The notes under the pieces were generated by a model. It had not been told where the DNA came from. It searched no databases and worked only from the letters and a program-made list of their open reading frames with translations. Below are positions 46,800 through 59,227 of a stretch of DNA of 64,000 nucleotides, one piece after another. The stretch covers positions 967,885 through 1,031,884 of the forward strand of contig PDUO01000007.1 of assembly GCA_003008705.1 (NCBI GenBank), given 5' to 3'. Position 1 is the first letter of the stretch; every line of letters starts with the position of its first letter. This DNA is from Pezicula radicicola. Taxonomy: Eukaryota; Ascomycota; Leotiomycetes; Helotiales; Dermateaceae. The translations under genes were made by a program, and so were the position numbers.

Positions 46800-47224
46800 C
46801 GTGAAAAAGAGCTCGCAAACGCCCAGCTCAATGGCTCCAAGTTGGATGAACTTTGCAGTTCCCTCAACTACACATTATCAATGTCCCCCTGAATTGATCC
46901 CCGTCTTCTTTGTGACCAATCCCGCGATTCCTCAACAGGCTGGCCGGCATACGTCTGCGAGCATGCAAGAATTGGCGTTCCTATTGTTCTATGCCTGTAG
47001 TGCTGTATCGAGAACAAAGGTGAAAAAGGAGGGACGTGGTGATGAGATCAACAAGACAAGGCTGAATGGCCCCAGCATATCGGTAATCTACCAGGTACCT
47101 TTCGTACCGACGCTAGAGTACGTAGCCTGCCCACTGCTACTATTCAGGCCAAGCGAGGGGCAACGTAGAACCTCGACTATCCAAGGTCTAGCCAGCTTGT
47201 TGTGTTCCCCCGCCTGTGGTAGTG
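46800..47224. promoter_or_regulatory. Shared divergent promoter region of the adaptin-motif gene and the TBC gene
   Basis: A 425-bp interval separates two divergent start codons (46799 on minus, 47225 on plus). A 154-codon plus-strand frame crosses it but has no domain and overlaps the TBC start in another frame. The close head-to-head arrangement of two likely endosomal-traffic genes could allow coordinated expression, which is inference. Confidence 0.5.
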
Positions 47225-49808
47225 ATGCGATCTTTGGAAGAATCGAGGTAAGGGGCTTGCTTTAGGCTTCTGGCTACCTTAACGTACGACCGTGTTAACT
47301 CACCCAGGACGCGATGGCAAGTCACTATAAAGCATGCGGCAGCAGGCCTTGAGCCATTCAAGAAGTCCGCCAGGACTGAAGGCGATGACAATCCATGTAT
47401 CTCTGGGCTTAGATCAGTGTGCTGGAAGGTATGTATCTTCTGAATGGACACCATATCAACCATTAATAGCATTATTAGACTTTCCTACTCTTCCAGACCA
47501 CCGAGATCACCAAATGGTCACGACCCCTGCTAGACTCCAGGAGCGCATTTACGTCTCTTAGAAACCATCTCTTAAGATTTATCGAGCATCCAGATGAAAT
47601 CGGCTCAGCTTTGGATCCCTTGGATGATGACCAGAATGTAAGTTTAAGGATCTGCTATCTTTGGTGATGCACACGTGACAGAGTCTACAACGTGCTGAGG
47701 CTTGACAGTCACCATGGAACACCTTGAGGAAAGATGAAGAGATGAGGGCAGAGATCTTTCAAGATGTCGAGCGGTGCATGCCAGAAGAGCCCTATTTTCG
47801 ACGGCCCGAAACACAACGGATGATGCTAGACATCCTTTTTGTATTCTGTAAGATCAATCAGGATGTCGGCTACCGACAAGGTATGCATGAGCTATTAGCT
47901 CCAGTATTGTGGGTTGTGGAACAAGACGCCATATTACCAGAAGGTCTAGTTACGCAGACATCGCAGGGCAATACAGGTGTCACCGAACCGTTATTCACAG
48001 AGCTACTCGATCCTACTTACATTGAGCACGATGCTTTTACTCTCTTGTCCTTGATTATGAGGTCTGCAAAGTCTTTCTACGAGCTTGGTGAACCAGATCG
48101 GAAATCCAAAACCTTATCTACAGGATTGGGAACCCCACAAAATGGAGGCTCTCCCATCGTGGAGCGGAGCAAACGAATTCACGAAGTGTATCTAGCTAGA
48201 TTGGACCCAGAGCTGGCGAAACATCTTACAGACATAGAGGTTTTACCTCAAATCTTCCTCATGTCAGTACCATGAATCAACCTTCATTTTCGCACAATGT
48301 ACTGATGACTTTCAGACGTTGGATCAGGTTGCTCTTTGGTCGTGAATTTCCATTTGACGAACTATTGGCCCTATGGGACACCCTTCTAGCCGAAGACCCA
48401 GCCCTCGATCTAGTTGATATGGTGTGTGTGGCGATGCTCTTGAGAATACGTTGGCAGTGTAAGTTATTCCTTATTTAAGATCACTTAATTTCTCTCTGCT
48501 GAACTGTCACTAGTAATCGAATCCAACTACTCATTGGCTCTCATGTTATTACTCAAATACCCTCCACCTTCTGCTCCTTATGGCCCTCATACATTCGTGG
48601 ATGATGCCATTTACCTCCGAGATAATTTCAGTTCAGCTGGAGGCGCGAACCTTATTAGTAAGTACAGTGGAAAATCACCTTCATTGCATTCTTCATCGTC
48701 GCGACCTTCTACACCCCTTGGACAGGCTCTCAGTCCACAGAAAAGGTTCTCAAGGGCAAGGTCACCTCTCCAGTCTCCGGCCAGGTTTCTACAACAACAA
48801 GGAGGAGTTGAGGCCCTATTTCAAGGTGCTGCCAAAGGTGTTTTTGAGCGTGGCGAGAAACTCGGGATCAACCAGGCAGTTCGCAATGCAGTAGGAGAAG
48901 TGAGGAAGAATATGCAGGATCTCCAGACTTCCAGGTCCAACTCAACCAACAGAAGGCCATCAGAAACAACGCGGTGGTCACTTGATGAAGGTCGCACAAT
49001 ACCAAACTCTCGGGTTTCAATAGCTACAATAAATAAAAGGAATCAGCAATTAGCACACATGTTGGATGAAGCAATGGCCGGACTTAGAGCAGTCTCAGCA
49101 TTGGAAGATGCAGACAAGGATACCTGCATCTCTGCTATGGATCTTGCAATCGCTAAAGTAGACTTTGTGAAAGTTTATCTTGAGGATGCAACAATGCCCC
49201 TGCCAGAAGAGGAGCCGCAAGAGCCCATTTCAGATATGAATTCATCGAAGGGTATCGAGTCATCAGTATTACCCGAACCATTGCAAACACCACAAGATCT
49301 AGCATCAATATCTATACCCAATCAAGAACCCACAGTAAAAGGCTCTAGCGACATGCCACATCTGTCGCCATCACCAAGTCTAGATTCCGTGCCGAAGACA
49401 GAAAACCCTCCAGGCATTCAACCCGTGAAGGACAATGTACCTTTAGCCTCACAGAAAGCAGATGCCACTCCATGTCTTACAGCAGAGCCTGTTCGTCCGA
49501 AAGCCCCAGTGCCAACTCGCTCAAGCATCGCACAATCCTCTTTCTCCTGGATGCTAGAGCCTGACAACACCGTGCCATCCACATCTTCGCCGCCTAAATC
49601 GCCATCGCCATTTCTTAAATCAACGAAAAGACCAGTGTCTAGTGCAAGCCGAGAGAAAGCGGCATTCCTCTTTGGTGACGACGGAGCAGAGACTAAAATC
49701 AACAACCCAAGGCTTCCTTCCCTGCTAGAGCCCGAGGAGATTTTTAATTTAGGAACTATGAAGGGTGGAAAGGGGAAGATACAAAAGGTCGAAGACGAAC
49801 CTTTTTGA
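47225..49808 (+). CDS. TBC-domain Rab GTPase-activating protein, TBC1D5-like
   Basis: TBC proteins switch off Rab GTPases; TBC1D5 acts on Rab7 with retromer at endosomes. Six exons (47225-47247, 47308-47428, 47479-47637, 47709-48262, 48316-48458, 48514-49808) join in consistent phase across 50-71-bp introns, giving 764 residues. The N-terminus MRSLEESRTRWQ closely fits the TBC1D5 start. The TBC domain (about 30-350) has the arginine finger in IFQDVER (R123) and the glutamine finger in YRQG (Q158). FLIRWIRLLFGREFPFDELL and ESNYSLALMLLLKYP further define it. A region of about 60 residues between the finger half and the second half is loop-like. The C-terminal 400 residues are disordered and Ser/Pro-rich. 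The 23-bp first exon is why the start is easily missed. Catalytic competence is expected because both fingers are present. Confidence 0.93.
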
Positions 49809-51279
49809 TGGTTTGAGTGGCGGTATTATTATTGATACCCAGCAAATGTTGCGTGTTTACCTCTTTGCACCGAGCAGCCAGTTGAATATGGACAAGATTA
49901 TAAGCCAGATTAAATCGTTAGACAGATAGAACATTCAGCTTGAGCTACTCAAATCAGCTCGATAACAAATTCATTCTCCAAGACTTCAACAATCTATTCA
50001 AACAGACGGGGTTTTCACATCATGACGTTGGTTTGAGTAACACAACACTGAGTATACAATAAGCATTGGCAACTGCTGTTCAATACCTATCCCAGCAATG
50101 TCTACAGCCGATTCGCTATCTGAATTGAGAGATTGACGAATGAAGCTGAGCACTAGTAGGTTGATTGTGGCTGCAACTACAGTATTTGTGAGGCTACTGC
50201 AACATCGTGCAGTAGAACATGCATCTGCTGCATGAAGCCCACCACTACCGACCGATACAGGGTCTATGGAACCCTCTCCTTTCTTCACCATCCTGCAAAG
50301 ACAAACAAACATCAGATCACTGAAGGATTTTGCGAAGGACGATTTCAATTTTAGATACATATGTCAGAGAGGTTGGGTTTATACCTATCTAGGTGCTTTT
50401 AGTATGGCTTTTTGCTCATATCGGTCGCTGCACCCAAGGTCCCTGGGGCGCAAAACAAAGACAGTTCTTGTGGCTGTCCATTGCAGGAGATGAACACAAA
50501 GAGAAACCTCCGCATTGTTCCTACGAGTGATGCGAAACACCATGCAGTTTACTTTTAATGCAGTCTGATTAAAGATAACTGGATTGATTCTTTCACAGTC
50601 TTTACTTGGTAGAATATTGCTTCTTGTGTTGAAATTCACCAGCATTCATCAGAGCATCAGAGCAAAAGCAGTTCATCAGGTCTGGTCTCGCTTACGGGGC
50701 CTATGGGAGCCCTAAAACCTCCCTAGAATTTCACTAATTCACTAATGACCCCGCCTGGCTGGTGCGCCGCCATCCGCGACGCAAAGAAAGAGCTTTCTTC
50801 CTTCTTGACCGTTCTGCCCTTTTTTTTCTCCAGTCGAGCAACAACACATTCTGAAAGGAATAACACGCGCTTTCTCTTCTCCCCCCTTTTCACCTCTTTT
50901 CTCACCTACCTCCTCCGCCCTGCGCGACCACCTTACCTACTTCTTTTCTCCATCTCTCTTCCCCTCCTATCACGCACCCCACTCCCCACCCACAAAACAC
51001 TATCTGCCTAGTCAGATACCTCTATCGGTAAGTAAGCTTGCGCGCAAAAGAAGCTTTGATCCTCAAGAACATTCCAATACCACAGAGCACCTTATGTTCC
51101 GCAAAACTGCTCTCACGACCTCTCACGACCTCTCACAGAATTGCGAAGCTGATACCCTTGTCCCACAGATCATTCTGTGACCTACGCTTCCGATCTTTCC
51201 CTTCAGAAGAGCAAGCAAGCTCCATTTCAACTGCTTTTATCCTACGAATCAATCGAGATTTCACGAAGCAGAATTCAAC
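49809..51279. other. Intergenic region and leader of the KH gene
   Basis: About 1.5 kb between the TBC gene and the KH gene. The right third is strongly pyrimidine-rich (about 50873-50990), typical of promoters of well-expressed fungal genes. A triple CTCTCACGAC-like repeat lies at about 51109-51135. No gene is supported. Confidence 0.55.
51028..51206 (+). other. Possible 5' UTR intron of the KH gene
   Basis: A consensus donor GTAAGTAAG starts at 51028 and a polypyrimidine acceptor (TTTCCCTTCAG) ends at 51206, 73 bp before the ATG at 51280. The piece between has several stops and out-of-frame ATGs, which would disturb scanning if retained. An intron is the natural reading, but transcript data are lacking. 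Confidence 0.45.
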
Positions 51280-52509
51280 ATGTCTTCACAAGATAACCGC
51301 GACGGTGTCGAGAACGTTGATGAGCTTGCCGACCAAGTTCAAAACCTCAGCGTTGGAGGTGAGGAGCGTCTTGGTGCTGATGGCGAGCCACTTCCCAAGA
51401 CAGAAGAAGAGTACGCTGAGTCGCAACTTACCCTTAGAGCTATTGTTTCCTCCAAGGAAGCTGGTGTTATTATTGGCAAGGGCGGCAAGAATGTAGCTGA
51501 TCTCCGCGACGAGACTGGTGTCAAGGCTGGTGTGAGCAAGGTCGTTCAAGGAGTCCATGACCGCGTCTTGACCATTGCTGGTGGATGCGAAGCTATTTCA
51601 AAGGCGTATGCCATTGTCGCAAAAGCTCTCTTGGAGGGCGCGCCTCAGATGGGAATGGGTGGAGTTGTGTCAAACAATGGCACTCATCGTAAGTCACTCT
51701 ACTTTCGAATGCTTATGTACTTGTATGCTGATAATTTGGGCCAGCTATCAAGCTCTTGATCTCGCACAACCAGATGGGTACGATCATTGGCCGACAGGGT
51801 CTCAAGATCAAGCACATCCAGGATGTTTCGGGTGTTCGCATGGTCGCACAGAAGGAGATGCTTCCTCAATCCACAGAGCGAATTGTTGAGGTTCAGGGCA
51901 GCCCAGAAGGCATTCAGAAGGCCATCTGGGAGATCTGCAAGTGCTTAGTTGATGATTGGCAACGTGGAACTGGAACCGTTCTGTACAATCCTGTTGTGCG
52001 AACTCAGACCGGAGGTCCAGGTGCTATGGGTCCTATCGGAGGTGCAGGTAACGGACGTAGTGACTACAGCAGCCCCCGCGTCATGCGAACTGGCAATGGT
52101 GCAGATTTCAGTGAGGGTGCCCCACGCGCGTACAATAATCGTCGATCGGATTCCGATGCTGGTCAACGTGGTCCCCCCACTCACGATGAGAATGGAGAGG
52201 AGCTCCAGACCCAAAACATCAGCATTCCATCAGACATGGTTGGATGTATCATTGGTCGCGCTGGCAGCAAGATCAGTGAGATTCGCAAGACCTCTGGAGC
52301 TCGCATTTCTATTGCTAAGGCGTAAGTATAGGCTAGGTACTTTTACTTTGAAAATTAACTAATGCCATCGCAGACCACATGACGACACCGGAGAGCGTAT
52401 GTTCACCATCATGGGAAGTGCCAAGGCCAACGAAACGGCTCTTTACCTTCTTTACGAGAACCTCGAGGCCGAGAAGATGCGCCGCAGCCGTGACACTGCT
52501 CAGGAATAA
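51280..52509 (+). CDS. Triple KH-domain RNA-binding protein (PCBP/Rnc1/Pbp2-like)
   Basis: KH proteins of this class bind C-rich or U-rich RNA and control mRNA stability and localisation. Three exons (51280-51688, 51745-52321, 52374-52509) join over introns of 56 and 52 bp in phases 1 and 2, giving 373 residues. There are three KH domains with intact GxxG loops: GKGG at 66-69, GRQG at 152-155 and GRAG at 307-310. Domain-typical helices precede each loop (LRAIVSSKEAGVIIG, IKLLISHNQMGTIIG, ISIPSDMVGCIIG). A Gly/Arg-rich linker (about 220-285) separates KH2 from KH3. The layout of two close KH domains, a linker and a third domain is that of PCBP, fission-yeast Rnc1 and budding-yeast Pbp2/Hek2. 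The pyrimidine-rich upstream region suggests strong expression. Confidence 0.95.
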
Positions 52510-53698
52510 GCACTCGAAGGACTCGTCAATTTTTCTTTTATTGCCGGCAAGCCTGGGTTCAATTTGAGATCTGACTTGCCGCAAGGCTGAACCACTTGGA
52601 TGCGAGATGGATTCTCGACAGCTTCCTTCTAATGATGGATTTCTCTTCTACCAAAAGCTTCTACCAAAAGCAACCTACTGGCACTTTACTCCAATATTTT
52701 TTATTTTTCTTTGTGGCCTTTCTAGCACAGACTTACGAATTACGGTCATTGACTCATTGGCACTTGCACTGTGCTTTCACCAATCTGTCATCCTTCGATA
52801 CAGACGATTCGCCTTGACATTCGAAAACTCGAGACAACCGACACACTGTCTTCGGCTCCTTGACAACGCAGTCCCCTCCCTCGAACTGAACGGAGAATCG
52901 TCCTAATCTCCGGTTTTACGACCAGATAATTCTCATAAAGTCACGAATTCACGAAGAGCTCTTTTTGCCCTTCTCAAATCACTCTCCTCGTCAATCAACA
53001 TCGCTCCCTCAATCACACTCATCAAAATCATCAATTCGACTCGTCACTTCCCCTTTCCCAGCTGGTTCCCTTTGACAACTCGGGCATATCAGAGATGTAA
53101 AGATAGATCTAGCGGGCAGAAACAGGGCAATATGAGCACTCAAATCAAAACCCCCTGACCCTGTGAATTATTTTTTTGTTGGTGATCTGCGAAGTAGTAA
53201 CTAAGTGAATTGATGCAAATCTCTGGCTGCCTATTGCGAACTACACATGGTAAGTTTGTGGTGCTTTTGAGGTGGCACTAAAATTGAAGATTGAATTGAT
53301 CGATAACTCGTGAGGTTCGAAAGTTCGAAAGCCTAGTTCCTATGAGCATTGATTGAGTGATACTAGTAATCGATAGAATAATGCCATACTTCCAAAACAG
53401 TGAGCTTCCTGGACCCGCAGTACTCACAGAAGTGTTCCAGAACCATGGGAGGAGCTCAGATAGACTCCGGAGCTAAGGTTAGGTCCCTAAGGTATGCCAT
53501 GTGGCAGACCGCCTTCTTGATTCGGCGAACGTGACTTCAGAGCCGACAGAATTATGAAAGAGCCAGATGTCCATCTGAACCTCATCTATTTATCCAACGT
53601 ACAACCAGGGTCCTTTGCTCTTTTTCTGTCTTTCATAGTTGCGCCTCGGTCTTTTTTATCTCGTACAGTCCCTCATTATCGCACCAAGAAGCTTTGCA
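52510..53698. other. Intergenic region between KH and HUT1 genes
   Basis: About 1.2 kb. It holds the KH gene 3' region and the HUT1 promoter. Frames at 52596-52906 overlap in two phases and look like 3' UTR read-through. Nothing else is supported. Confidence 0.5.
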
Positions 53699-54999
53699 AT
53701 GGCTAGACAAAAAGCTACACCTTTGCGGCGCGAACCCTCGTCTGAGTACACGGCAGGGACACCAAAGAAGATGAACGGAGATGTCGCAAGTAACGGACAC
53801 GCCAATGGCGCAGTGGCACCAGTCACTGATGCTCTTGTTCCCAAGGAAACGGGCGCGTTGCAGTTTCTAATCGCAGTTGGAGGAATCTACGGATCATTGT
53901 ACATTTCACTCCTTGCCCTTTGCGATTTCGTACTGACTGTCACCCCAGTCTCACCTGGGCCTTCCTCCAAGAGCGACTGACAACAACACCCTACGGCTCA
54001 GCTACCTCGCCCGAGCTCTTCAAATTCCCCGTCTTCCTCAACACTGTTCAATCGCTCTTCGCAGCCACCAGCGGCTATTTATACCTCCGTTTTGACACCC
54101 CCCGCGGTGCTTCGCCCCCTCCAATCTTCCCCTCCCAAAAGATCATCTTCCCTCTCCTCCTAACCGCGATAACCCAATCTCTCGCCTCGCCATTTGGATA
54201 TGCCTCCCTCGCGCACATCGACTATATAACCTTCATTCTCGCGAAATCTTGCAAGCTACTCCCTGTCATGTTCCTTCACATAACGCTCTTCCAAAAACGG
54301 TACCCTCTCTACAAATACCTTGTCGTTCTCGCCGTTACTGCCGGCGTAGCAGTCTTCACTCTGCACGCTGGGTCGCACTCTAAGAAACCCTCAAAAGCAG
54401 CTATCAACCCTGACCGAAACACTGCATGGGGATTGCTCCTCCTAGGAGTAAATCTACTCTTTGATGGCCTCACCAATACAACACAAGATTATATCTTCCA
54501 GACTTTTCAACCATACAAGGGACCTCAGATGATGTGCGCCAATAACTTAATGTCTACTATCCTTACCTTCTCCTACCTAGCTCTCTCGCCGTACCTAGTC
54601 CACACAGGCCTCGGCGCCTACCTAGGAATGGACCTCTCATCCCGCGGTGGTGGAAGCGGTGAACTCGCAGCTGCCCTCTCATTCATGGGTCGCCATCCTA
54701 GCGTTTGGTACGATGTAATAGGTTTCGCAATCTGTGGAGCCGTCGGCCAGGTTTTCATCTTCTACACACTCTCTACCTTCTCCTCCCTACTATTGGTAAC
54801 CATCACCGTTACCCGCAAGATGTTGACAATGATTCTTTCCGTTGTAGCGTTTGGACATACACTAGGTGGGAAACAATGGCTTGGTGTTGGACTTGTATTT
54901 GGTGGTATCGGTGCTGAGGGAGTGATTACAAGACGGGAGAAACAGGCTAAGGATGCTGCTAAGAAGGCGACGAAGGTTGAAGGGAAGAAGGAATTGTGA
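53699..54999 (+). CDS. hut1: ER nucleotide-sugar (UDP-galactose/UDP-glucose) transporter HUT1
   Basis: HUT1 (SLC35B1 family) carries UDP-sugars or nucleotides across the ER membrane for glycosylation and quality control. Two exons, 53699-53898 and 53949-54999, join over a 50-bp intron (GTACAT to CCCCAG) in phase 2, giving 416 residues. The junction restores the family motif IYGSFLTWAFLQERLTT. Family signatures include DYITFILAKSCKLLPVMFLH, the loop AWGLLLLGVNLLFDGLTN, and FIFYTLSTFSSLLLVTITVT near the end, with about ten hydrophobic spans. The first 50 or so residues are a hydrophilic extension. The C-terminus ends KKEL, a KKxx dilysine signal that fits ER residence. DPM2 in the left block has a similar ending. 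Confidence 0.95.
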
Positions 55000-57406
55000 T
55001 CTAGCTTTTCATTCGCAGAACTTTACCTACCTTCTTTGATGGATGAGTCATTTTTCGGCGTTACAAAGATGGTGGGTGCATTTAGTGGGCTGCATAGAAG
55101 CAGAAAGGCCAGAAATGGGATTTAGATACCTACCTTCAGACTTCTTTTTATAGGTGTGCATGTATATATATATTTTTGAGTAAATATATTGATTATAAAA
55201 CTTTAGGCTAAGTTAGTCAAGAAGAAGAATAGTTAATTAGGTAAGCTATATATATATAATAAGAAAGTGTAAGCCTCCACTATTCAGCTATATGGGTATG
55301 TCACGTTACCGTCTATACTAAAAAAGGATCTCGAGCTCTCATTCAGGTCAACTAAGGAACGCTAAAACATGAGATTAATCTAACCTAGGGATTTGTCCTT
55401 CACCTTCCCAGTCCTATCATACGCAGTTAATGCATGAGCACAACTACGGAGATGGCAGTAATAAGCTTCCTTGATCTCACACGAGATTCGAGATCGGATC
55501 TTCCACTAGGCTCATTCTTCCACTGGCTATCTGTATGCTCTTAGGAAGTATGACGCAGAGAGCTCCTATCCCGTCGTCTCTCTCTTTAGCTTCTGAAATT
55601 TCTTTTATAGCTTTTACTTTACTTATGACAGTTATGTATATATATAGTAGCCCTACTAGTTCATATTCCTCTTAGCCTTAGTGTCATAAGAAGGCAACTG
55701 GACGCACATACAGCTTCCGGCAGGCGTGATTGATAAATAGGTTTTACTCTGATCTGGCTACACATAAGGTGGACGATAGGAAGGTACGCAACTCGTCTTA
55801 GGCAAGTCCTATACAATGCAAGCTATTACCTGGATAAATTACTGATAAATTACCATAGTATCGGATCACAGTTGAATTGGATGCGGAGGACTTTGGAATG
55901 ATTGGGTAGGTACAGTAGTTCTACCCAATTGTAACCTGATGCACGTCAGACGAGGCAGCAGGCTGTGAGTGCAGAGCTGGTCACACAAAGTTTACCCCTC
56001 TCAGATAAGCACATGCTTGGAGATTTCAGCTGTTTGCATCTTCCATCCTTCACTTTTGTCAGTCAGGAACTCAAAATGACATAATATACGGCAATCGGCA
56101 ATCGACAATGTTGCTTCTGAGCATGGAGACGTTGATGAGACGAACCCGGCTTACTACGAGCCTATTGATATCCTAAGGTCATGGACATCGAACAAGAACC
56201 CAAGATAACCTCGTACAACCAAGACCGCTGAAGTGGGCGACCATCGCATTTGAATCTCGCATATAGCTGTAAAGTGTGTAAGCTAGATATGTTAGTGTGT
56301 TCGGGAGTGGTATTTATTTAGTTTGCTGATAGTACACCCGTGCTATCATCTCTTATTTCATAAATTACATGGTACACAGATCTTACTTCCTAGGCTAGTG
56401 GTGTGAAAAAATTAAGCGATGGACTAACTCGCTAAATGAAAACTGATTTAAATTTAAGGTCTTTAGAACTCTTCTGTTGTCAGACGCAAATAACGTGCAG
56501 AATGGTGATATAGCATTAGTTATATAGTATGTTCGCAATTGTCGTATTTTGGGCATTTTCATCCTTCATTCCTATAGGATTCGTAGGATTATTCATAAAA
56601 CCAAGGGGATCCCGAAAGGATCAATACCCATACACTTTTGAATGCTTGTTCTATTTTGTATATAGGCTACAAGCCCTCCCACAATGGAGAGGGCAATCAC
56701 TTCCAATTTAGTGCCTTTTACACCATATTTTGACATCCCATATATTAGGCACACTTAGTGGTTCAATATCTGTATATATATAGTACGGTGCAATACACGA
56801 ATTCGTAAATAATTTCGCGAGCTCGGTAGCAATTAGATATTTTACACTACCTATACTTCTTGATACCTAGCTAGCAGCATACTTCACATAAGTAGACTCA
56901 AAAGTTACATGTATACAATACAATACAATACACAGAAAATCTAATTTGGTATCGATTGACCCCAAACAACCTCATTCTAAGCAGCCCTATAACTATTTCT
57001 ACACAAAGGATCCGGAATCCCATCACTACCAAAGTATAACAAGCTCACAATATGGCCCCGCCCACCAACCTCAATTCAAAATCTCAACCATCTCAACTCC
57101 GAATAACAGCAACCTCGCCAACGCAACACAATCGGGGCTAATCCAATCACCAGATAAGAAATAATGTTGTGTTATTTTCTGTTCATTATCATTATTAATT
57201 TTTGTGCTGATTTTGCGTACGTTTGTTGTTGTTGTATTACCACGATAGGAGAGTCGCCATGAACAGAGCCAGAAATATTCATTGAGGAAGAAGAGACGAT
57301 TTCGCTCGTGTGAGGAGTTGGAGATTAATGAGAGCAGGTTTTCTATTCGGTGGCTGACTTCTGGGGGAAGTGGGTGGGGTTTCGGGAAGGGGTTGAGAAA
57401 GTTGCA
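55000..57406. other. AT-rich gene-poor interval
   Basis: About 2.4 kb of AT-rich sequence with TA-rich runs (for example near 55165-55190 and 55249-55265) and dense stops. Small frames at 56529-56711 and 56946-57164 have no domain. Beside 54999 it should hold the HUT1 3' region. No gene is supported. Confidence 0.5.
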
Positions 57407-58120
57407 ACCAGGCCATTAACAGAGTCGAAGCAAGATGTCTGGTTTGATTTCCACAATGGTGAAGACTTGGGCCATGACAAGAAAGCCGGCACTCTCCTTA
57501 GGACATTGAGAGCAGAACCGCTGCGTTGAGAAAGCACGAGCTCGTTCTAACTCATAACGCAGCTGTTATGCACTACAGCCGACCTACTTGGGATAACAAA
57601 GAATGGGTTATTCCAGTAAGCCAAAATGAACTTAAAGCTAAGTATGAAGGTTGGAGAGAACGTGTTCAGAAGATGATCAGCCTTATGCAAAAGTTGGATA
57701 CATGGGCACTCTTTGAAACTCTTTGAAACTCGTCCAACAGAGACATTCTACAAAGGTCGAGTCTGTGTCATCGGGGGTGCAGCCCACGCCTCTACTCCGC
57801 ACCAAGGCTCTGGAGTAGGAATGGCCATTGGAGACGCATATGTGCTGGGAACCCTGCTTGGGGATCTGAAGGATTCAGATCCAGTTGAGGCTGCCTTCCA
57901 TGCGTATGACGACATCCATAGAACCCGAACACAAAGACTTGTCGCTCCTAGTCGTGAGGCTGGACAATTGTTTTCCATGGAACTGGATGGTGTCGGCTCC
58001 GATCTCCAGAAGATGCATAATCATGCACACGACAGAATAACCTGGGTTTGGAGAGAGGACTTGGGGGCTGAAGTTCAAAAGGCACGGGATGCAATATCGA
58101 CATATCTGGGAAGTCTGTAG
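57407..58120 (+). pseudogene. Broken FAD-dependent monooxygenase (salicylate-hydroxylase-like) gene
   Basis: Family members use FAD and NADPH to hydroxylate aromatic substrates. Two pieces remain. At 57407-57529 is a middle fragment (DVWFDFHNGEDLGHDKKAG, then LLRTLRAEPLR) that stops at a TGA where intact relatives continue into a VHRAHF-like segment. From about 57535 comes the C-terminal half (SRPTWDNKEWVIPVS, then GRVCVIGGAAHASTPHQGSG near 57755, then a helical end). The N-terminal GxGxxG nucleotide-binding part is absent, and about 150 residues between the fragments are missing. The C-terminal half is broken by a 10-bp tandem duplication (TCTTTGAAAC twice, 57707-57726) that shifts the frame. 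The usual GDAAHA reads GGAAHA, so the FAD-contacting Asp is gone. The gene cannot be functional as it stands. It lies at the right border of an AT-rich interval. Confidence 0.85.
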
Positions 58121-59227
58121 GTTACGGAAGTTACGGAGTGTATAGATAGGTGATGCTGTATATCTTAGGTACCTAGACCATAGAGATGATTTAATAAAAG
58201 TATCCATATTCTGGTTGTCGAAGCGTTGGTAAAGTACTGAATAGTGGGATGGAGAGAAGTTACATGAGTAGGTAATTCAATGTACGATGTAAGCAGTTAG
58301 CTTGAATGGAGCCTTTAACGGCTTACGCAGATAGTACTTAAGAAATACCCAAGAAGCAACTACCTATACTTGTAGAGAAGGTAGGTAGATTTGCCTAGAA
58401 AAAGTACTTACCTACCTTACATTAGCTACCTAGTCCTCAGTACAAAAGCATAACTTATATATACTAACTGTATACCTTATTTCAATCGACCTTCGTATTT
58501 TGTATTCAGAAGCCTATTATTTTTAGGGGCGTTGCTGACCCTTTGGCACAACGGCCATTCTATAACACGCTATCTTCCTAAGCAGATCCAATTAGAATCA
58601 TAAAGTCTAACATCTTTCCCTATACCTTGTTACTGTTGTGTGCCATGCCTTCGGGTTGTGCAATTCAAGATCGGCAGACTCATTCTCTTCTAGAGGCGGG
58701 ATTCATAGAATCATTAAGCTATGGGTGAGTGTTGTTGTGTTTGATCGGGGGGGACCATTGAACTTGATGCAATTTTAATCAAAAAAATATTTTGAGAAGG
58801 AAGGCTAAAAAATATTTTAGCTTCCTTAACCCTCATCTTTATTCGTTTCCTATCATTACATTTTACAGAAGTTCTCTACAAGAACTTCCTTCAGTTTGCT
58901 CTCCACTGATTTGCTCCAGAACGCACTACACCTGGAAAAAGACAAAAAAAATGAAGACAAAAACAAAACAGTATGAACGAGTCAAAAGGCGGCCGATGTT
59001 CTCAAAGCCAACCCCGCTAACATACTAACGCCAAACGTATGCATAATATGATCGATTGATGTGGATTTACGGTTCCGTTCCCTTCCTATCGTGAACGTTG
59101 AACCATGTAACTTTAGCTTAAGCTTGCTCTCTAACGCCTTCCCTGCAGAAAAATATCACTGGAAAAAGAACAAATGGGAAATGCGTGCGGCGTGATGCGA
59201 GAGATATTTGTGAGTGTTGCGCAGAGA
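58121..59227. other. Intergenic AT-rich interval
   Basis: About 1.1 kb. It contains short inverted TACCTACC/GGTAGGTA words near 58325-58435 and an A/T-rich stretch at about 58770-58820. It should also hold the 3' untranslated region of the phosphatase gene ending at 59228. No gene is supported. Confidence 0.5.

Noticed and set aside
56215..56275. B-box-like ATTTGAATCTCG
   Set aside because: No matching A box or acceptor stem within tRNA distance.
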